From: Pogona vitticeps
Taxonomy: Eukaryota; Chordata; Lepidosauria; Squamata; Agamidae
Direction: 5' to 3'
DNA: 64,000 nt
Assembly (NCBI RefSeq): GCF_051106095.1
Contig: NC_135784.1
Location: forward strand, 152,059,428 to 152,123,427
Shown here: piece after piece, positions 1 to 12,300 of the stretch
How the letters are laid out: the number at the start of each line of letters is the position of its first letter
How positions within the stretch are numbered: position 1 is the stretch's first letter
The notes under the pieces: generated by a model
Seen by the model: only the letters and a program-made list of their open reading frames with translations
Told to the model about the DNA's origin: nothing
The model's database searches: none
Position numbers and translations under genes: made by a program

Positions 1-2095
1 CTTCAAGGTATCAACATTCCTTATATAGACGACTGGCTAATAGTCACGATGTCCTGTCACGATGCCATCAGAGCCACCAATCTTATGCTTGACACTCTTC
101 GGGATGTCGGACTCAAGGTGAATTTTGCAAAATCCCACCTCGAACCTTCCCAAAGGGTCACTTACATTGGAGCCCTTTTCAATTTTTTACAGGCCAGAGC
201 CTTTCTTCCAAGAGAGAATCCTCAAAAAAATGCTGTTCAGCCTTTTCGACCACTAGCCTCGGTATCAGCCCATCACATCCAACATCTTCTCAGACTCATG
301 GCATCGACAACCTCGGTCATACAACATGCCCAACTCAAAATGAGATTGCTCCAGTCGTGGTATGTGGCTTTACTCAATCCTATGACAGACTACCCATCTT
401 TGCGGCTAAGGGTAGCACCTGAATTAGCCTGTCAACTTACCTGGTAGACATTTCTCCCGAAACTGCTCATCAGATGACCTTTTGTGCCCCTCCAACCAAT
501 GGTATAAGTTACCACCGATGCCAGCCTGTTGGGCTGGGGAGCACAGTGCCTCCATCACAAGATTCACGGCCTATGGACGAATCAAGAAAAATTGTTACAT
601 ATCAATCATCTCAAGCTTCTAGCAATTATCAGAGCTTTTCACGCTTTCCTGCCACTCATCGCAGGGCGTGTGGTTCAACTCGCAATGGACAATACTACTG
701 CCCTTTATTACGTGAACAAGCAAGGAGGTACTCACCCTTTATCCCTCCTGTACCTCACCCTCGAGCTATGGGAATGGTGTTACCTGCATCACATCTTCCC
801 GATAGCAGTACATATCACCACGAAAGAAAACTACATTGAAGACTACCTCAGCTGTCTGACATCGAGAACACATGGCTAGTCTCTGGACGATACCATCTTC
901 AATTCTCTCTGCCACAGGTAGGGCACTCCGATCATTGACGTCTTTGCCTCCAGAGCAAATGCCAAGTGCCACATTTATTGCTCTTGATCCAGAGTCGACA
1001 AGAATTGCATCGGAGACGTGTTCATGATAGAATGGGACAAAGGTCTACTATACCTCTTCCCACCAATACCACTCATACAAAGAATGATCATTCGACTTCG
1101 ATACTTTCAGTCCAACGCGATCCTCCTAGTTCCTTGGTGGCCGAGGCAACTGTGGTTAACTCACCTCAGGTTGATGTCGATGGACTCATTCCGGCTCCTG
1201 CTGATTCCCAACCTTCTCACAGAGGACAATGGGATGATCTACTATCCAGACATACCATCTCTGAATCTGACAGCCTGGAGGATACTCCCACCCTAAAAGA
1301 TGTCCTTGATTGAGCCCGGAAGCCCTTGACCCAGTTCCTATATCAAAAATAAGTGGAAGGCATTCCTCTCCTTTGCTGATTCAAACAACTTACCTACAAC
1401 ACCAGTTTCCTTGAAAACTTTACTTACCTTTCTGCTCCATCTGTTTAATTTTGGACTATCCTACTCCACGTTAAAGGTCTATATTTCAGCCATCATGGCT
1501 CATCAACCTGCTAATTCTAAATCAGCTAAACTTTTATCTCACCTGACTGTAAAGAAGTCTCTCAAGGGGCTCAATAATATTCATCCACCACACTAACATA
1601 TCGTCCCTCAATGGTCCCTACAACTTGTCCTCAATGCTCTTATGCGCCCACCAGTTGAACCAATGATTTCTTCCAATCTCAAATTATTATAACTGAAAAA
1701 CTCCTTTCTCGTAGCAATAACATCCACTAAACGGCTTGGGCCCTGGATACCTGAAGGGCCGCCTCCTTCCATATGAACCTACCCGGCAGTTAAGATCTAG
1801 CCACCGGGGCCTTTTGAAAGAACCATCCCTCAAGGAGGTAAGAGGGACGGCTTGTAGACAAAGGGCCTTTTCGGCAGCTGTCCCCAGACTATGGAATGCC
1901 CTCCCGACTGAGATACGTCTGGGGATCTAGGATGGGCGGAGCATGCGCTTCACACGAGAATGTCTCACTAATCATGTGTCTTTAACCTCTAGAAACTTCT
2001 GAGATGTTCAGCACAGACGCAGGACAACCCATTTGTGTGGATTCAAAGAGGACCATTTGAAGAACTATGGTTATAGGTAGGTAACCTCCTTTTCT
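1..2095 (+). mobile_element. DIRS-type tyrosine-recombinase retroelement, fossil
   Basis: The left edge lies outside the window. Seen in order: the end of a reverse transcriptase with a YIDD-type catalytic motif at about 25-42, an RNase H-like stretch at about 530-880, and a segment at about 1330-1590 resembling the N-terminal core-binding part of a DIRS tyrosine recombinase. The right end near 2095 is set by a non-coding stretch (about 1930-2095) that resembles terminal regions of reptile DIRS-like elements. An L2-type piece (1728-1930) sits inside. The element is clearly broken, with several breaks, and is treated as an old fossil. Family assignment rests on domain order and remembered sequence similarity. 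The right boundary is approximate. Confidence 0.7.
1728..1930 (+). mobile_element. L2-type LINE ORF2 C-terminal fragment
   Basis: The translation shows the hallmark end of L2/jockey-group ORF2: GPGYLKGRLLPYEPTRQLRS, then AFSAAVPRLWNALPTEIR. It resembles the longer copy at 63085-63377 in this window. It lies between the recombinase part and the presumed terminal part of the DIRS fossil, so it is most simply a later insertion. No tail or target duplication was recognised. Confidence 0.75.
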
Positions 2096-2987
2096 GTTGC
2101 ATGTGACTGAAGACCAGCTCAGATTGTGAAAAACCCAAAGGTACACTAAAGGCACTGTTTACACAGGTTTTATAGAAAACGAATTGGAGGCTGGCCCCAA
2201 ATTCATATAGAGCATAAGGCAGAGGTAGAACACTCTCACTTGAAGAGGCAAGTCCAGAAGGCCTCAGTACTAGCAGGCTTTGGAGGCAAAAAGAAGGGAA
2301 TGCTTTTAACTAGATGGAAGAACAGTTGAGGCCTGTACCACCCCAGAATCTTGGACAATTTAGGACCTATTTGTGACTGTTCCAGCAACTGAGGAACTTC
2401 GTATCAGCTGCTGTTCTGCATTCAGTTAAGTTTTAATAAATACTGTTTGGCAGAGTCTTCTGTGTCTAGTGCAGTTCCTCACATTCAACATGTATTATCT
2501 TAGAAAACATATGGATAGGGAGTTATTTTCTGACCTTGGAGTAAACCTGTTTACAAATGTCCACCCCATTCCCACTATTCCTGCCTCTCAGGGTCCTTTG
2601 AACATGATAGCTCTCTAAAAGCTTAATTCTAGCTACATAGAGCTGACCTAATATGAATGGGAAGAAATGACTTGGATTAGATAATTTAGAATTTTAGGCC
2701 AACAAATCTTCACCTTATTCTCTAACTCCTACTTTCTGAAGGGTTGCTAGGTCTCTGGATGCTGGCTGAAGTCTCAGGGAATCACTATGCTTCTCCCAGG
2801 CAGGGAGAGAAATCTCAGGGCAAGCTCTTTTAAGAGGATGGGAGAAAAAATAGATCTTGTTTTCTCTGATGGTTTTCATAAATAAGGTCCTATCAAATCC
2901 CTTCTTCCAAATGGTACTGAGTTTGCTGGTTCAGCCTGAATGGGTTATAAGTGTGCTGTGCACATTGTGTGTGTCTGGGAGGTAGTA
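2096..2987. other. Intergenic, nothing recognised
   Basis: Roughly 900 bases with no open frame of note, no tandem array and no repeat family that I can name. Confidence 0.5.
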
Positions 2988-3700
2988 CAGTGGTGCCTTG
3001 ACTTACGAATTTAATTGGTTCCGGAATGCTGGTTGTAACTCAAAATGATCATAAGCCAAAGCACCATTTCCCATAGGAATGCACTGAAATGCAATTAATC
3101 TGTTCCGGCCGAAGAAAAATTCATCAAAAACAAAAAACACTGCAAGACTCATCAGAAACGCGATTAATCTGTTCCGGCCGAAGGAAAGAAAAAAACAGAA
3201 AAGCAAACAAACATTGCAAGTCCCATCAGAAATGCAAACAAAAAAACCCAAAAAGCAAACAGAGAGTGCAAGACCCATCAAAAATGGGAAAAAACACACA
3301 AACAAACAAACCCCACAAGACCCATCAGAAATGGGGGAAACCCCCCAAAAAACACAAACAAACCCTGCAAGACCCATCACAGCACAGAAACATAACCCCC
3401 AGCCTAAAATCACACTCCAAACCCCACACAGAACAGTTTTTAAAATGTTCCATTTACTAACAGAAAAAGGCAAGGAAAAAAGGCGGGGAATTCAAATTGC
3501 TAACTGTTGGTGGCAGAGGCTGCTTCTTTGTAGCTCTTTCGCCCCAGCAGCTAGAGAGTGTGCAATCGGAGGAGGCTTCGGACTGCCTGGTAAGGTGCAC
3601 TGGAAGCTCCGGTCGCAAGTAGAAGCAAGATTTTGCAGCCGGAACTGGTCGTAATTCGAAATGGTCATATGTTGGGATGTTCGTAAGTCGAGTTACCACA
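2988..3700. mobile_element. Pogo/Tigger-like MITE with internal minisatellite
   Basis: It starts with CAGTGGTGCC after a TA and has an inverted, decayed counterpart ending near 3700 (gtaagtcgag, then gttaccac). The start matches the TIRs of the elements at 20359 and 30380. The interior holds about five degenerate copies of a unit centred on gcaagacccatcagaaatg, near 3140, 3213, 3268, 3314 and 3366, in an A/C-rich background. It is non-autonomous, with no transposase frame. The family is inferred from the TIR and the TA target. Confidence 0.65.
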
Positions 3701-4197
3701 AAAACAATATTGTCTCATGTGAACACATTTTGCCATTTTTACAACAGCCTGTTTCTGTTATCTCACCAGGGTGTTTCCCCCTTTTTAAAGGTTCTGGTCC
3801 TGAAATCTCAGGGACTGGAAATCATTTGACATGGCATCTTGGTTGAACCAAATGTGTTAGGACTGTAATCCATCTGTCACTCATTTTCACAAGTGAAATG
3901 GAGAGTTTTATCTTGCGTGTCAGACTTTGTCAGTAAAAGTACACACAGGGTACACCCTCTTATCTCCCTTCAGTTCATTGTACCAATTTTTCCGTGTTGT
4001 TCTGGCTCACTCCTGCTATTGAAGCTGGGAGGGAAGAAAGATATCTCAAGCAAGCACAGGTAGAGCTGTCAGCACTGAGGTCTTTGTCTGCCAGTCTCAA
4101 GGAAGATTTGTTGGCCTAAACCGCTTCTCCTGTTTAGCAGGACTAGTTGAGAAGACACATCTCAAAGGGGAACAGCAACAGAGGAAGAGAATTTTGA

Positions 4198-4198
<1 letters not shown>
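3701..4198. other. Intergenic, nothing recognised
   Basis: No gene or named repeat was recognised between the MITE and the (GT)n array. Confidence 0.4.

Positions 4199-4288
<90 letters not shown>
4199..4288. repeat. (GT)n microsatellite
   Basis: About 90 bases of GT/TG repeats with a small GTTT interruption near 4248. It produces artificial Thr-His and Cys-Val open frames on the two strands. Confidence 0.98.
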
Positions 4289-4289
<1 letters not shown>

Positions 4290-5338
4290 GGGTTGGTTAA
4301 AAGCCAGAGCACCATCTCTCTCCATTCCCAGATAATGCTAGGGCTCACCGACCCAGTGCAAAAGTGTTTGTGTGAGTGTTGCTCTAACTGACACAATGGA
4401 CCCAAGTGCTGCTGGATCCATCCTACCGTTTGAAAGCAGAAAGTAGAAAACCAGTGTCATGACTCAGTAGCATTCTGGTGGCACAAAGCATCGCAGAAGT
4501 GCTGCCAAGTCAGCAGGGAAAAAGCAAACAAAGCCAAAAAAGAAAAAGAAAAAAAAAGCAACAACAAACCTCTCCCCTCCCCTTTCAACCCTTACTTGCA
4601 CTGCATCTGTGATATCACAAGGGTGCACCCCCCAGTCTCAGATTTTGGCTCTGAAATCTCAGGGAACAGGACCTAGTACTGTACAGGATATACTAATACA
4701 AGACTTACAGGACTTCCTGAACTTAGTAGCCCTTTGGCACAGGAGGGAGAGAAGACTGAACATCTCTCTCTGTTTTGCTTTTTTTGGTCTGTTGAAGTCA
4801 GGTTCTTGCCTGCCCTTTTATCTATGAACAGCTCAGATCCATGAGTCTCATTGCCATGACATCTAGTTTGTCGTCCCCCCCCGCAACACTGACATAATGA
4901 CAGTTTCTTTTATCTCCCCAATAATCCTTTCCCTCAGCTTCCCCCTTCCCTAGCAGACGCTGAAGACGAACTAGGACAGCGTGTACAGACTGAGTAGATA
5001 TTTCCCGCATCCGTGTGCTGCACGCCCCCATCCCATATGCAAGCTGTGCTGGAGGAGTTAGATAAGGAAGAAAACATCTCAGAACATAAGAGATGAAATA
5101 GAAGGAGGGCAGAAGGGTTGCCTCGAGAAGAGGGCTTTTGCCCTCGATGCTTCTGCAGCTACTCTGCAGATTATCTAACACACAGTGAATGTAACCAGAC
5201 TGGTGAAACAATGGGAAGGGAAAGGTGACTTCTCTGTCTTTTAAGAACAATGTTAGAATGTTCACGTCTCAATTCATCACAGACACAAAAATTGTTTTTG
5301 ATGGTACGTTACTTTATTTGGATTTTTGGATGCCAGTA
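4289..5338. other. Intergenic, no supported gene
   Basis: A 147-codon minus-strand open frame (4822-5265) has no recognisable domain, signal peptide or splice context and is probably chance. An A-rich run is near 4510-4570. Confidence 0.4.
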
Positions 5339-5580
5339 CTGAAGGACTGTGGTATTCTGGGGATCAGTTCCAAGCCCCCTCCTATGGATTAAAAAAAAAA
5401 AGAAGAAGAAGAAGTATTGAGCGCTATACATTGCATGGTCTGTGGCTTCCTCTAGTGGGCAGTTCTGGTATTAATGCCCTGGGAATTCTTAAAAATGCAT
5501 GTTTCGGGGGGATTTAATATTTTTAGGCAGTGGATAAGTGAATCAGCAGATACTGATCCCATGGATAGGGGTTCCTACTG
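5339..5580. mobile_element. Tigger-like MITE remnant
   Basis: The right end, read in reverse complement, is CAGTAGGAACCCCTATCCAT, a Tigger-type terminus abutting TA at 5581-5582. The left part holds the subterminal 'ggatcagttccaagccccc' motif known from Tigger elements. The left terminus is not clear. A small (AAG)n run is internal. Confidence 0.5.
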
Positions 5581-5753
5581 TATTCACAACTTGAATTGTG
5601 GTTGCACTTCTGCTTCGCTTCAGTTCCCCTTTCTTGCACTCCCCACTATTCTGCACCAGGCAGCCATGCCACACCCACAGTCATGTCCTATGTTTCCATT
5701 TGTTCCTGCCCCTCGATTATACATGACTCAAAAATACTTTTCCATCAGAACCA

Positions 5754-6290
5754 TAGAATAGAATCATAGAATCATGAAGTTGGAAGGGGCCTGTAAGGCC
5801 ATCAAGTCCAACCCCCTGCTCGATGCAAGAAATCAAATCAAAAGGATATCCGCCTGGTGGTTGTCTAAGTTTTTCTTGAATGCCTCCAGTGTTGGAGCAC
5901 TCACCACCTCTCAAGGTCACTGGTTCCGTTGCTGTACTGCTCTAACAGTCAGGACGTTTTTCATGATATTCAGCTGAAATCTGGCTTCCTGGAACTGAGT
6001 ACAGTATATGAATCAGGTAAAACCAGCTGTTTGACTTTCACTGTACAACATTTATATTTAATATATTTTGAGGTTAAATCTCAACAGTTATATTCAGCTC
6101 GCACCTAGTTAACTTGCCAATCAGAATATAATGACGCATTTTGTCAAAAGATTTGCTGAAGTCAAGATATACTATGTCTACAGTATTTCCTCTGTCTATC
6201 GGGGAGGTTTCCCAATTAAAAAAAAAAAGAGATCAGATTAGTCTGGCAGGATTTGTTCTTGACAAATCTGCGTTGGCTTCTAGTTATTAC
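5754..6290 (-). mobile_element. CR1 LINE 3' fragment, antisense
   Basis: The plus strand begins with the reversed CR1 terminus (agaatcatagaatcatgaag), followed by the classic 'ggaaggggcctgtaaggcc' and 'caagtccaaccccctgctc' blocks. Further on is the 'agatttgctgaagtcaagat' block, which is the antisense of the late CR1 ORF2. The copy is 5'-truncated and diverged, with several internal gaps relative to the familiar order. Confidence 0.85.
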
Positions 6291-7195
6291 TGTTTTTGCC
6301 CATGCATGCCTGCATGCCATCGGTACTAGGGGCTCCTCCCACTCAAAAGCATATACTCAGGAGTGTTTCTAAAGATTTTAGATGGCTCTGCTTTCCAAGA
6401 GTGTGGCTGATCTTGGCAAACACAAACCTACCTGCAGTGTCAAACACGGTGTTTCCAGATGTGTGCCCTGCTAGTCCCAAGTAAGTATAGATTGCAATCA
6501 AGGTACACTGAAGAATCAAACTCCCAACCTCTGGCTCTGCAGCCAGATACTCAACTCACTCATTCTGGAAGCTTTCCCAGGGGAAAAAAAGGACTCTATT
6601 TTTTAAGATTACAGTAGGGTTGAAAGACTAATTAGCTTCCAATGGGATTCAAGCATGCTTTCACATGAAAGAGATGGGTGCCTCCAGATGTTTTCACACT
6701 AGGGACCTTTTGGGCCACTGAAGCAACGTAGCAGGCAGCTGCAAGTGGGATTTAAACTGTGGGTTCATCATTCCGCACCACACTTGATAGAAGGCTCTAA
6801 CCTTCACTGCCTTCATTGCAATCTTTTACTTTCCATCCCCACAGTAAAGGCAAGGCTGGGCGGACCTGATTCACCTAGTGCCGCAATCTGAAAGCAAGAT
6901 CCCAAATGATTTCCTTCCACCTCGGTAGCACTTAGCACTTAGAAACATAAGAGAAATGGAAGGGGAGGGATAATTTATAGCAGAAATAATATACAGTGTG
7001 TGGGGGTGGGTGGGAGAGATTTGTCATAGAAGGAACTGTAGCTCTGATTTGAACTGAGGCAAATATTTCCCTATTCAGTGCTAATTACCTTTGCTTTTGA
7101 TAAAAATCATGTTCATAGGAATACACAGTATACCAATGGAAAAACATAGTAATGCCAAGGAAGAACTTTTATGTTAGATGTGGACTATTATGGTA
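6291..7195. other. Intergenic, little recognised
   Basis: No gene is seen. A weak antisense tRNA-SINE-like stretch may lie near 6730-6840 but is too decayed to call. Confidence 0.35.
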
Positions 7196-7310
7196 CAATA
7201 ATAAATAATAATTATGTGTCTTCAAGTCAATTCTGACTTGGGGTAACCTTTTCCAGGGTTTTCTGGGTAAAAAGTTCTCAAAACTTGTTTACCACTTGTT
7301 ATTAGGCTTG
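7196..7310 (-). mobile_element. Sauria-type SINE tail, antisense
   Basis: The stretch 'aattatgtgtcttcaagtc', then 'ttctgacttggggtaac', is the reverse complement of the BovB-like 3' tail shared by squamate SINEs ('ataagtcagaat.gacttg' followed by a ca-rich end). The tRNA head is missing or unrecognisable. Confidence 0.55.
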
Positions 7311-8929
7311 TGTTACAGAGCAGAAACATTCTGGGGCAGCAAAATACCGAATTGCAAAGGTTTCCTTGTGACCACTGAGTGAATGTGTTTTGTTAATGGT
7401 GCATAAAAGGGCTAGTGCGCAAACATGGTTGCTAGAGTGTTCCCTGTGGAAGATAAACATTCCAGGACTCTGACCTGCCCTTGTCCAATTCTTCTATAAG
7501 GTTTGAAAAAGATAAAATTGGTTCCTGTGGGTTGTTCTGGTCTTGACAAATTACAATTCTCAGAATGCTTTGGGATAAATGATAATTATTCCCTTGGTGT
7601 CAAATGAATATAATTGTGTATAGCATAAAACCTACGCATTGTTCAAACATGCCTAGAGATATGTTAGACACAGCTATTTTACTAGCACAATTGTTTCTAA
7701 AAGGAAAGAAAGAATTCTGGACCTGTATTTGCAACATATTTCTTTTGGTTTAAGCTGCTTGTGGGTAGAGGACTAGTGCTATAAACTTTTTGTGTGGATG
7801 CAAAGAAGTGTGACAATTGCTTTGTTTGTTCCCACTAGAGCTCTTGTGGCTGTTTTCATACCTCTGTTAACAGTTGCTTGGAGATACTATGGAAATGCTG
7901 GGCTTAAAAAAAAATAGACTGCAGCTTGGCACATATTATAGGTTTAGGAATTTGCGTTTAGTTGCCATTTCAGCACATTGTGTAACATTGCTACAGAATG
8001 TTCTCGCTGAGCTGTGTTTTAGGAGCAGTGACGAGGTGCGGGAAAATGGAGCCTAGAGTTAGTTCGGATCTGGTAAATAATCGCTTGTGAAACCTTGTGG
8101 AAGTAAGACATGATTCTACATTTTCTACAGAAAAAAAGTTTTATTGATTTATAATATTTTTTCATGGAAATTATTTCATTATTGCTGCAATGAGATAATA
8201 TCACTCGGGGGGGGGGAAGTAGAGGAAAACGTTCTTGTTCATTAAACATTTTAAAGCCGTCTTCTAGTGTGTAGAGAAAATCGTATTTGCCCACCAAATA
8301 TGTACCAGTTCACCTCCCAAGTAGGAGGGGCAGCTGTCTGCTGATGGGTTGGGGAGGTGGCTCGACTTTACCAATGTGGTTGCATGTCCCAACTGAAGTG
8401 GTTAGACAGAGACACACTCCCACAAGGCCCAACTATAGATTTAATGTACAGTAATACATGGCTTGGCTTCCTAATTTGCTGATTTTTTCCCCTGGTTGTG
8501 TGCTTACATTTTAGAACAGCAGCCATAGTTTTCAGTCAAGAGCTTGATATGGATCAAGCATCCGGGGAGTTTTTTCTTTTTTAAGGTTTAACCTCTTTTC
8601 TTTGCATCACAGGCCGGAGGGACGATTCTTCTCCCCTTGTGGCAGTTTCCTGTAGGTGGGTGGCTACACACCCAGGCAGTCTCACGCTCTGCTGCATCAG
8701 GTTCTTCTGCCAGGGCTTCAGGTTTCCTTGCTGTGTCTCTGTCATGCTCATGCATTTTCAGGTATTTTTATAATGGAAAGGTGAGACAAATATTTTAGTA
8801 AATCTATAATAAACACTCCCTATTATCCTTGTGAATGAGGAGAATCCACAAAAGCCAGTAATCCTCATTCGTGATAAACTTTATTGATAAAAGCACATGT
8901 AGCAGCCAGTGTCAGTTTTTATTTAAGGC
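7311..8929. other. Intergenic, nothing recognised
   Basis: A/T-rich DNA without a supported gene, RNA gene or named repeat. A short G-run occurs near 8209. Confidence 0.4.
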
Positions 8930-9130
8930 AGGTAACGTCAGGAGTTCGATTCTCCACTCTGCCTCCTGCAAGGAGAGCAGCCTATGTGGCCTTGGGTGAA
9001 GTTGCTATGTTCCAGCGTTACCCCTAGAAGAAGGGATCGGTAGACCACTTCAGAGTTCTCTGGACCTTGGAAAACTTGGGAAAAAATTGCCATAAATTGG
9101 AATTGACTTGATGACACATTATTATTATAA
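8930..9130 (+). mobile_element. tRNA-derived SINE with Sauria-like tail
   Basis: A B-box-like 'gagttcgattctcc' at 8940 is followed by the body 'cccctagaagaagggatcgg', which is shared with the SINEs at 22784 and 24260. The tail is 'ccataaattggaattgactt' running into ATT repeats. The 5' A-box part is degraded. The ATT tail abuts the 9132-9562 palindrome. Confidence 0.75.
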
Positions 9131-9131
9131 T

Positions 9132-9562
<431 letters not shown>

Positions 9563-10499
9563 AAGTTATCTAGTCATTGAATCCTAGTACAGTATTAGGC
9601 AAAGTGAGGTGCGACTCTCCCGCAGCCATCGGAGGAGGAAAGCTCTCAGGATTATAACACTGACGCCATGCCATGCACTGTCCTCCTCTGACGGCTGCGG
9701 AGGGTCACGCTCCTGCTGCTGCCCATGAGGAGAAGGAAAGAAGAAGACAGAAGAGAAGGGAGAACAGCAGGTATGTGTGTTTAGGGGAGAAGAGGGGGCC
9801 CTCACCTTCCTGCAGCTGTGTGACTCTGCAATGCAGAGTCTGCAAGGGGGGGAATGTCCACTGTTGCGCCACTGCCTCATTGACCTCTGCCCCCCGCTGA
9901 ATGCCTTCTTTCTGTTGCCAAAGATATGTGTTCAGAGAAGGCTGATTTATTTAGTACAGTGAGTCTTTCAGGACCTATAATTGCATGAAGGATTGAAGAA
10001 ATGGGGGACAACTTGCATCAGCATTTGCAAAACTCCTCAAAAAAAACTTTGCTATTTTTCGTTTTTGGTTTATGTATAAATAGGCTTTCCTCTATTTCGC
10101 ACACAATTCCATCACCGCCCAGCTGAATAGGATTTTCTAGCCAATATCCATTTGTGTGTTTCTTTATTCTTGGGTGAATGCTTTTAAGTGTTGGCTGTTA
10201 AACAGATATATCAGCAAAAGTTGTACTAATATTCTCTTCATTGAATTACCAGAACAGGATTTCAAGTTAGGCCAATTTTGGAAACTAGTAGAAACAAATT
10301 TCTTTGTGTTGAATTTGTGATGTAATATCTACTACTTTATTATCGCATCCAAAATCAAGCCTTTGTATACCTCTTAAAAATTTAATGTATTGCAATTTTA
10401 GACAGCAAAAAAGGTAGTACATTCTTATTTTTTAAACCCACTTTTGCCATCAAAATAAAATTCCATCCTCCATTTAATCACTTATTAACATTATAATCA
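9563..10499. other. Intergenic, nothing recognised
   Basis: A GC-richer patch lies at 9600-9900 and A/T-rich DNA follows. No splice-consistent coding segment or named repeat was recognised. Confidence 0.4.
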
Positions 10500-10680
10500 T
10501 TAATAACTTTCCATGTAAGAATTTCCCCCCACCCCTATAAAGATAACAAAAAAGGACCCGCGTCCTCTTTTTAAAACTTGATCCATCTGTTCATATTTTG
10601 TTTCAAACTATAGTCTCCCTCCCCCAACAGTCTGAGGGACAATGAACTGGGCCCCAGTTTAAAAAGTTTGAGAACCCCTG
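10500..10680 (-). mobile_element. hAT-like element end
   Basis: Read in reverse complement, the right edge is CAGGGGTTCTCAAACTTTTT, then a gggccc-rich stretch and 'ccctcagactgttgggggag', which is a familiar hAT (Charlie-like) terminus. The opposite end is not identified, so the left limit is approximate. Confidence 0.55.
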
Positions 10681-11334
10681 ATCTAAAGCCTTGGCTTCTT
10701 TAAACCTGTGTCCCTGGGCATTCAAAAGTTCCTTCCTACCTGAGGTACTAAAACAATTCTCGTCAACCAGGCTGGTTATTGGTTGTCCTTCACAGGAAGA
10801 GCTAGAATGGTTTCCTCTTCCATGCTGGGCAATGGTTATCTTCATTGTCTTTGAGATGTTCATTCTTTTCTCCTGATTTCTCTCTGACAAGTGCCTACAG
10901 CTCAACTGTGACAATCTGTGTGCATAATGGGGGCAAAGCTAGGGCTAGGATCGGCTTCCCTGTACCGATCACCCCAGTATATGACACCATGATTGGGTTT
11001 TCCTCTTCCACCTTTTTGAAGTGAAATTCAGACACTTCCTATTTGGCTCTAAAAGCACCATACCACAAGCAGGGGAAATTCCCGGGCATGTGTAACCTTA
11101 GAATGGAAGGAAGAACCCATCAGTGTTTGCAAGACCTCCTCCTGACAATTAAAGCTATCGCTGGTTGCGGTACAGCTGTTCCCTGGAGTTGTTGTGTTCA
11201 GAAATCAGTGTTTCCTCTTACAGCAAAGCCGGGATTTCTCAGCAGTTTTTCTTGATTAAGCAAAAATAAACCAAAACCAAGAATGACTGTGTAAAGATGT
11301 TGGTCCTGACACTGCAGTTGTGCAATATGGGTAT

Positions 11335-11386
11335 CTTTGAAGTTGTATAAGCCGCTCAGAGACCTTTGGGTAGTGTGGGCGGCATA

Positions 11387-11481
<95 letters not shown>

Positions 11482-11482
11482 A
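11335..11482 (+). mobile_element. L2-type 3' tail with (AAAT)n
   Basis: The end block 'ataagccgctcagagacc', then 'gtgtgggcggcatataaat', is the standard L2-like 3' terminus. It runs directly into about 95 bases of (AAAT)n. Confidence 0.8.
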
Positions 11483-12152
11483 CTACATGTTTTGTGGAGA
11501 CAAAAGCAGGTTCAAGGTGGTAGAAATTTTAAAGGGGATTGGTTTTTTTTTGGGGGGGTAGATGTTTAAAAGCTTAGAATTTCTATAGAGATGGGGGGGG
11601 TATCTTCATGATGGTACAGTTGGTAGCCATAGTCTACCGTCTTTCTCCTCTCGTCAGACCTTGAAACAGAATGGTAAGCACCACCGTTTGTACTGGGTGT
11701 CGTAAGGGCACTTCCAAGCCATTTGCTTCATAAATGTGACATCTGTCTTCACTCTTATAGAAGTGGCTGCAGAAACCACAGGTTGAGATAGAAAGTTCTG
11801 GAAGTGTAACTACATGGTACATGGTAATGTGTGCAGAGTGTGGAATGCTAAGTTTAAATATTAATTTGTTGTTAACTGTTAGGAACTGGAAAATGAACTT
11901 GTTGCTGTTAGTGTTAAAAAAGTTGAACCACTTAACTCACTGGATTAGCAGTATTAACTTGTTACTGAAATGGTTACTTCTGAAATAGATACACTACTGG
12001 CATGTACAGGGTTCCTTCTGAGCCAGAATTGTACCTTTGCCACTGAATCCCTCAGAAATGCTATTTTTTGTGATTGCAAAATTGCTGTCCCCAATCTGGC
12101 ACTCTCCATTCTCCCAGATCCCATAGCACAAGAGTAGCCACGGATGGTGGTT
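11483..12152. other. Intergenic, nothing recognised
   Basis: No supported gene or repeat. Confidence 0.35.
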
Positions 12153-12300
12153 CATAGAAATACAGATTACTGGAGTTGGAAGGGGCCTATAAACAGAACA
12201 GAGCCACTGAGTCCAACTCTCTGCTCAAGGCAGGAATCCAGGTCGAAGCAGATCTGACAGATGGTCGTCCAGTAAGGCTTAGTAAGGTTGAGGATATGTG
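12153..12300 (-). mobile_element. CR1 LINE 3' fragment, antisense
   Basis: The stretch 'tggagttggaaggggcctat' followed by 'gagtccaactctctgctcaa' is the antisense CR1 3' end, as at 5754. The fragment is short and diverged. Confidence 0.7.

Noticed and set aside
3003-3473. 156-codon minus frame rich in Phe, Cys and Val, membrane-like
   Set aside because: It is the antisense of the A/C-rich minisatellite inside the pogo-like MITE.
4097-4405. His/Thr-rich frames
   Set aside because: They come from the (GT)n microsatellite. The same applies to the frames around 54728-54974.
4822-5265. 147-codon minus-strand frame
   Set aside because: No domain, no signal peptide, no splice support, and no compositional shift.
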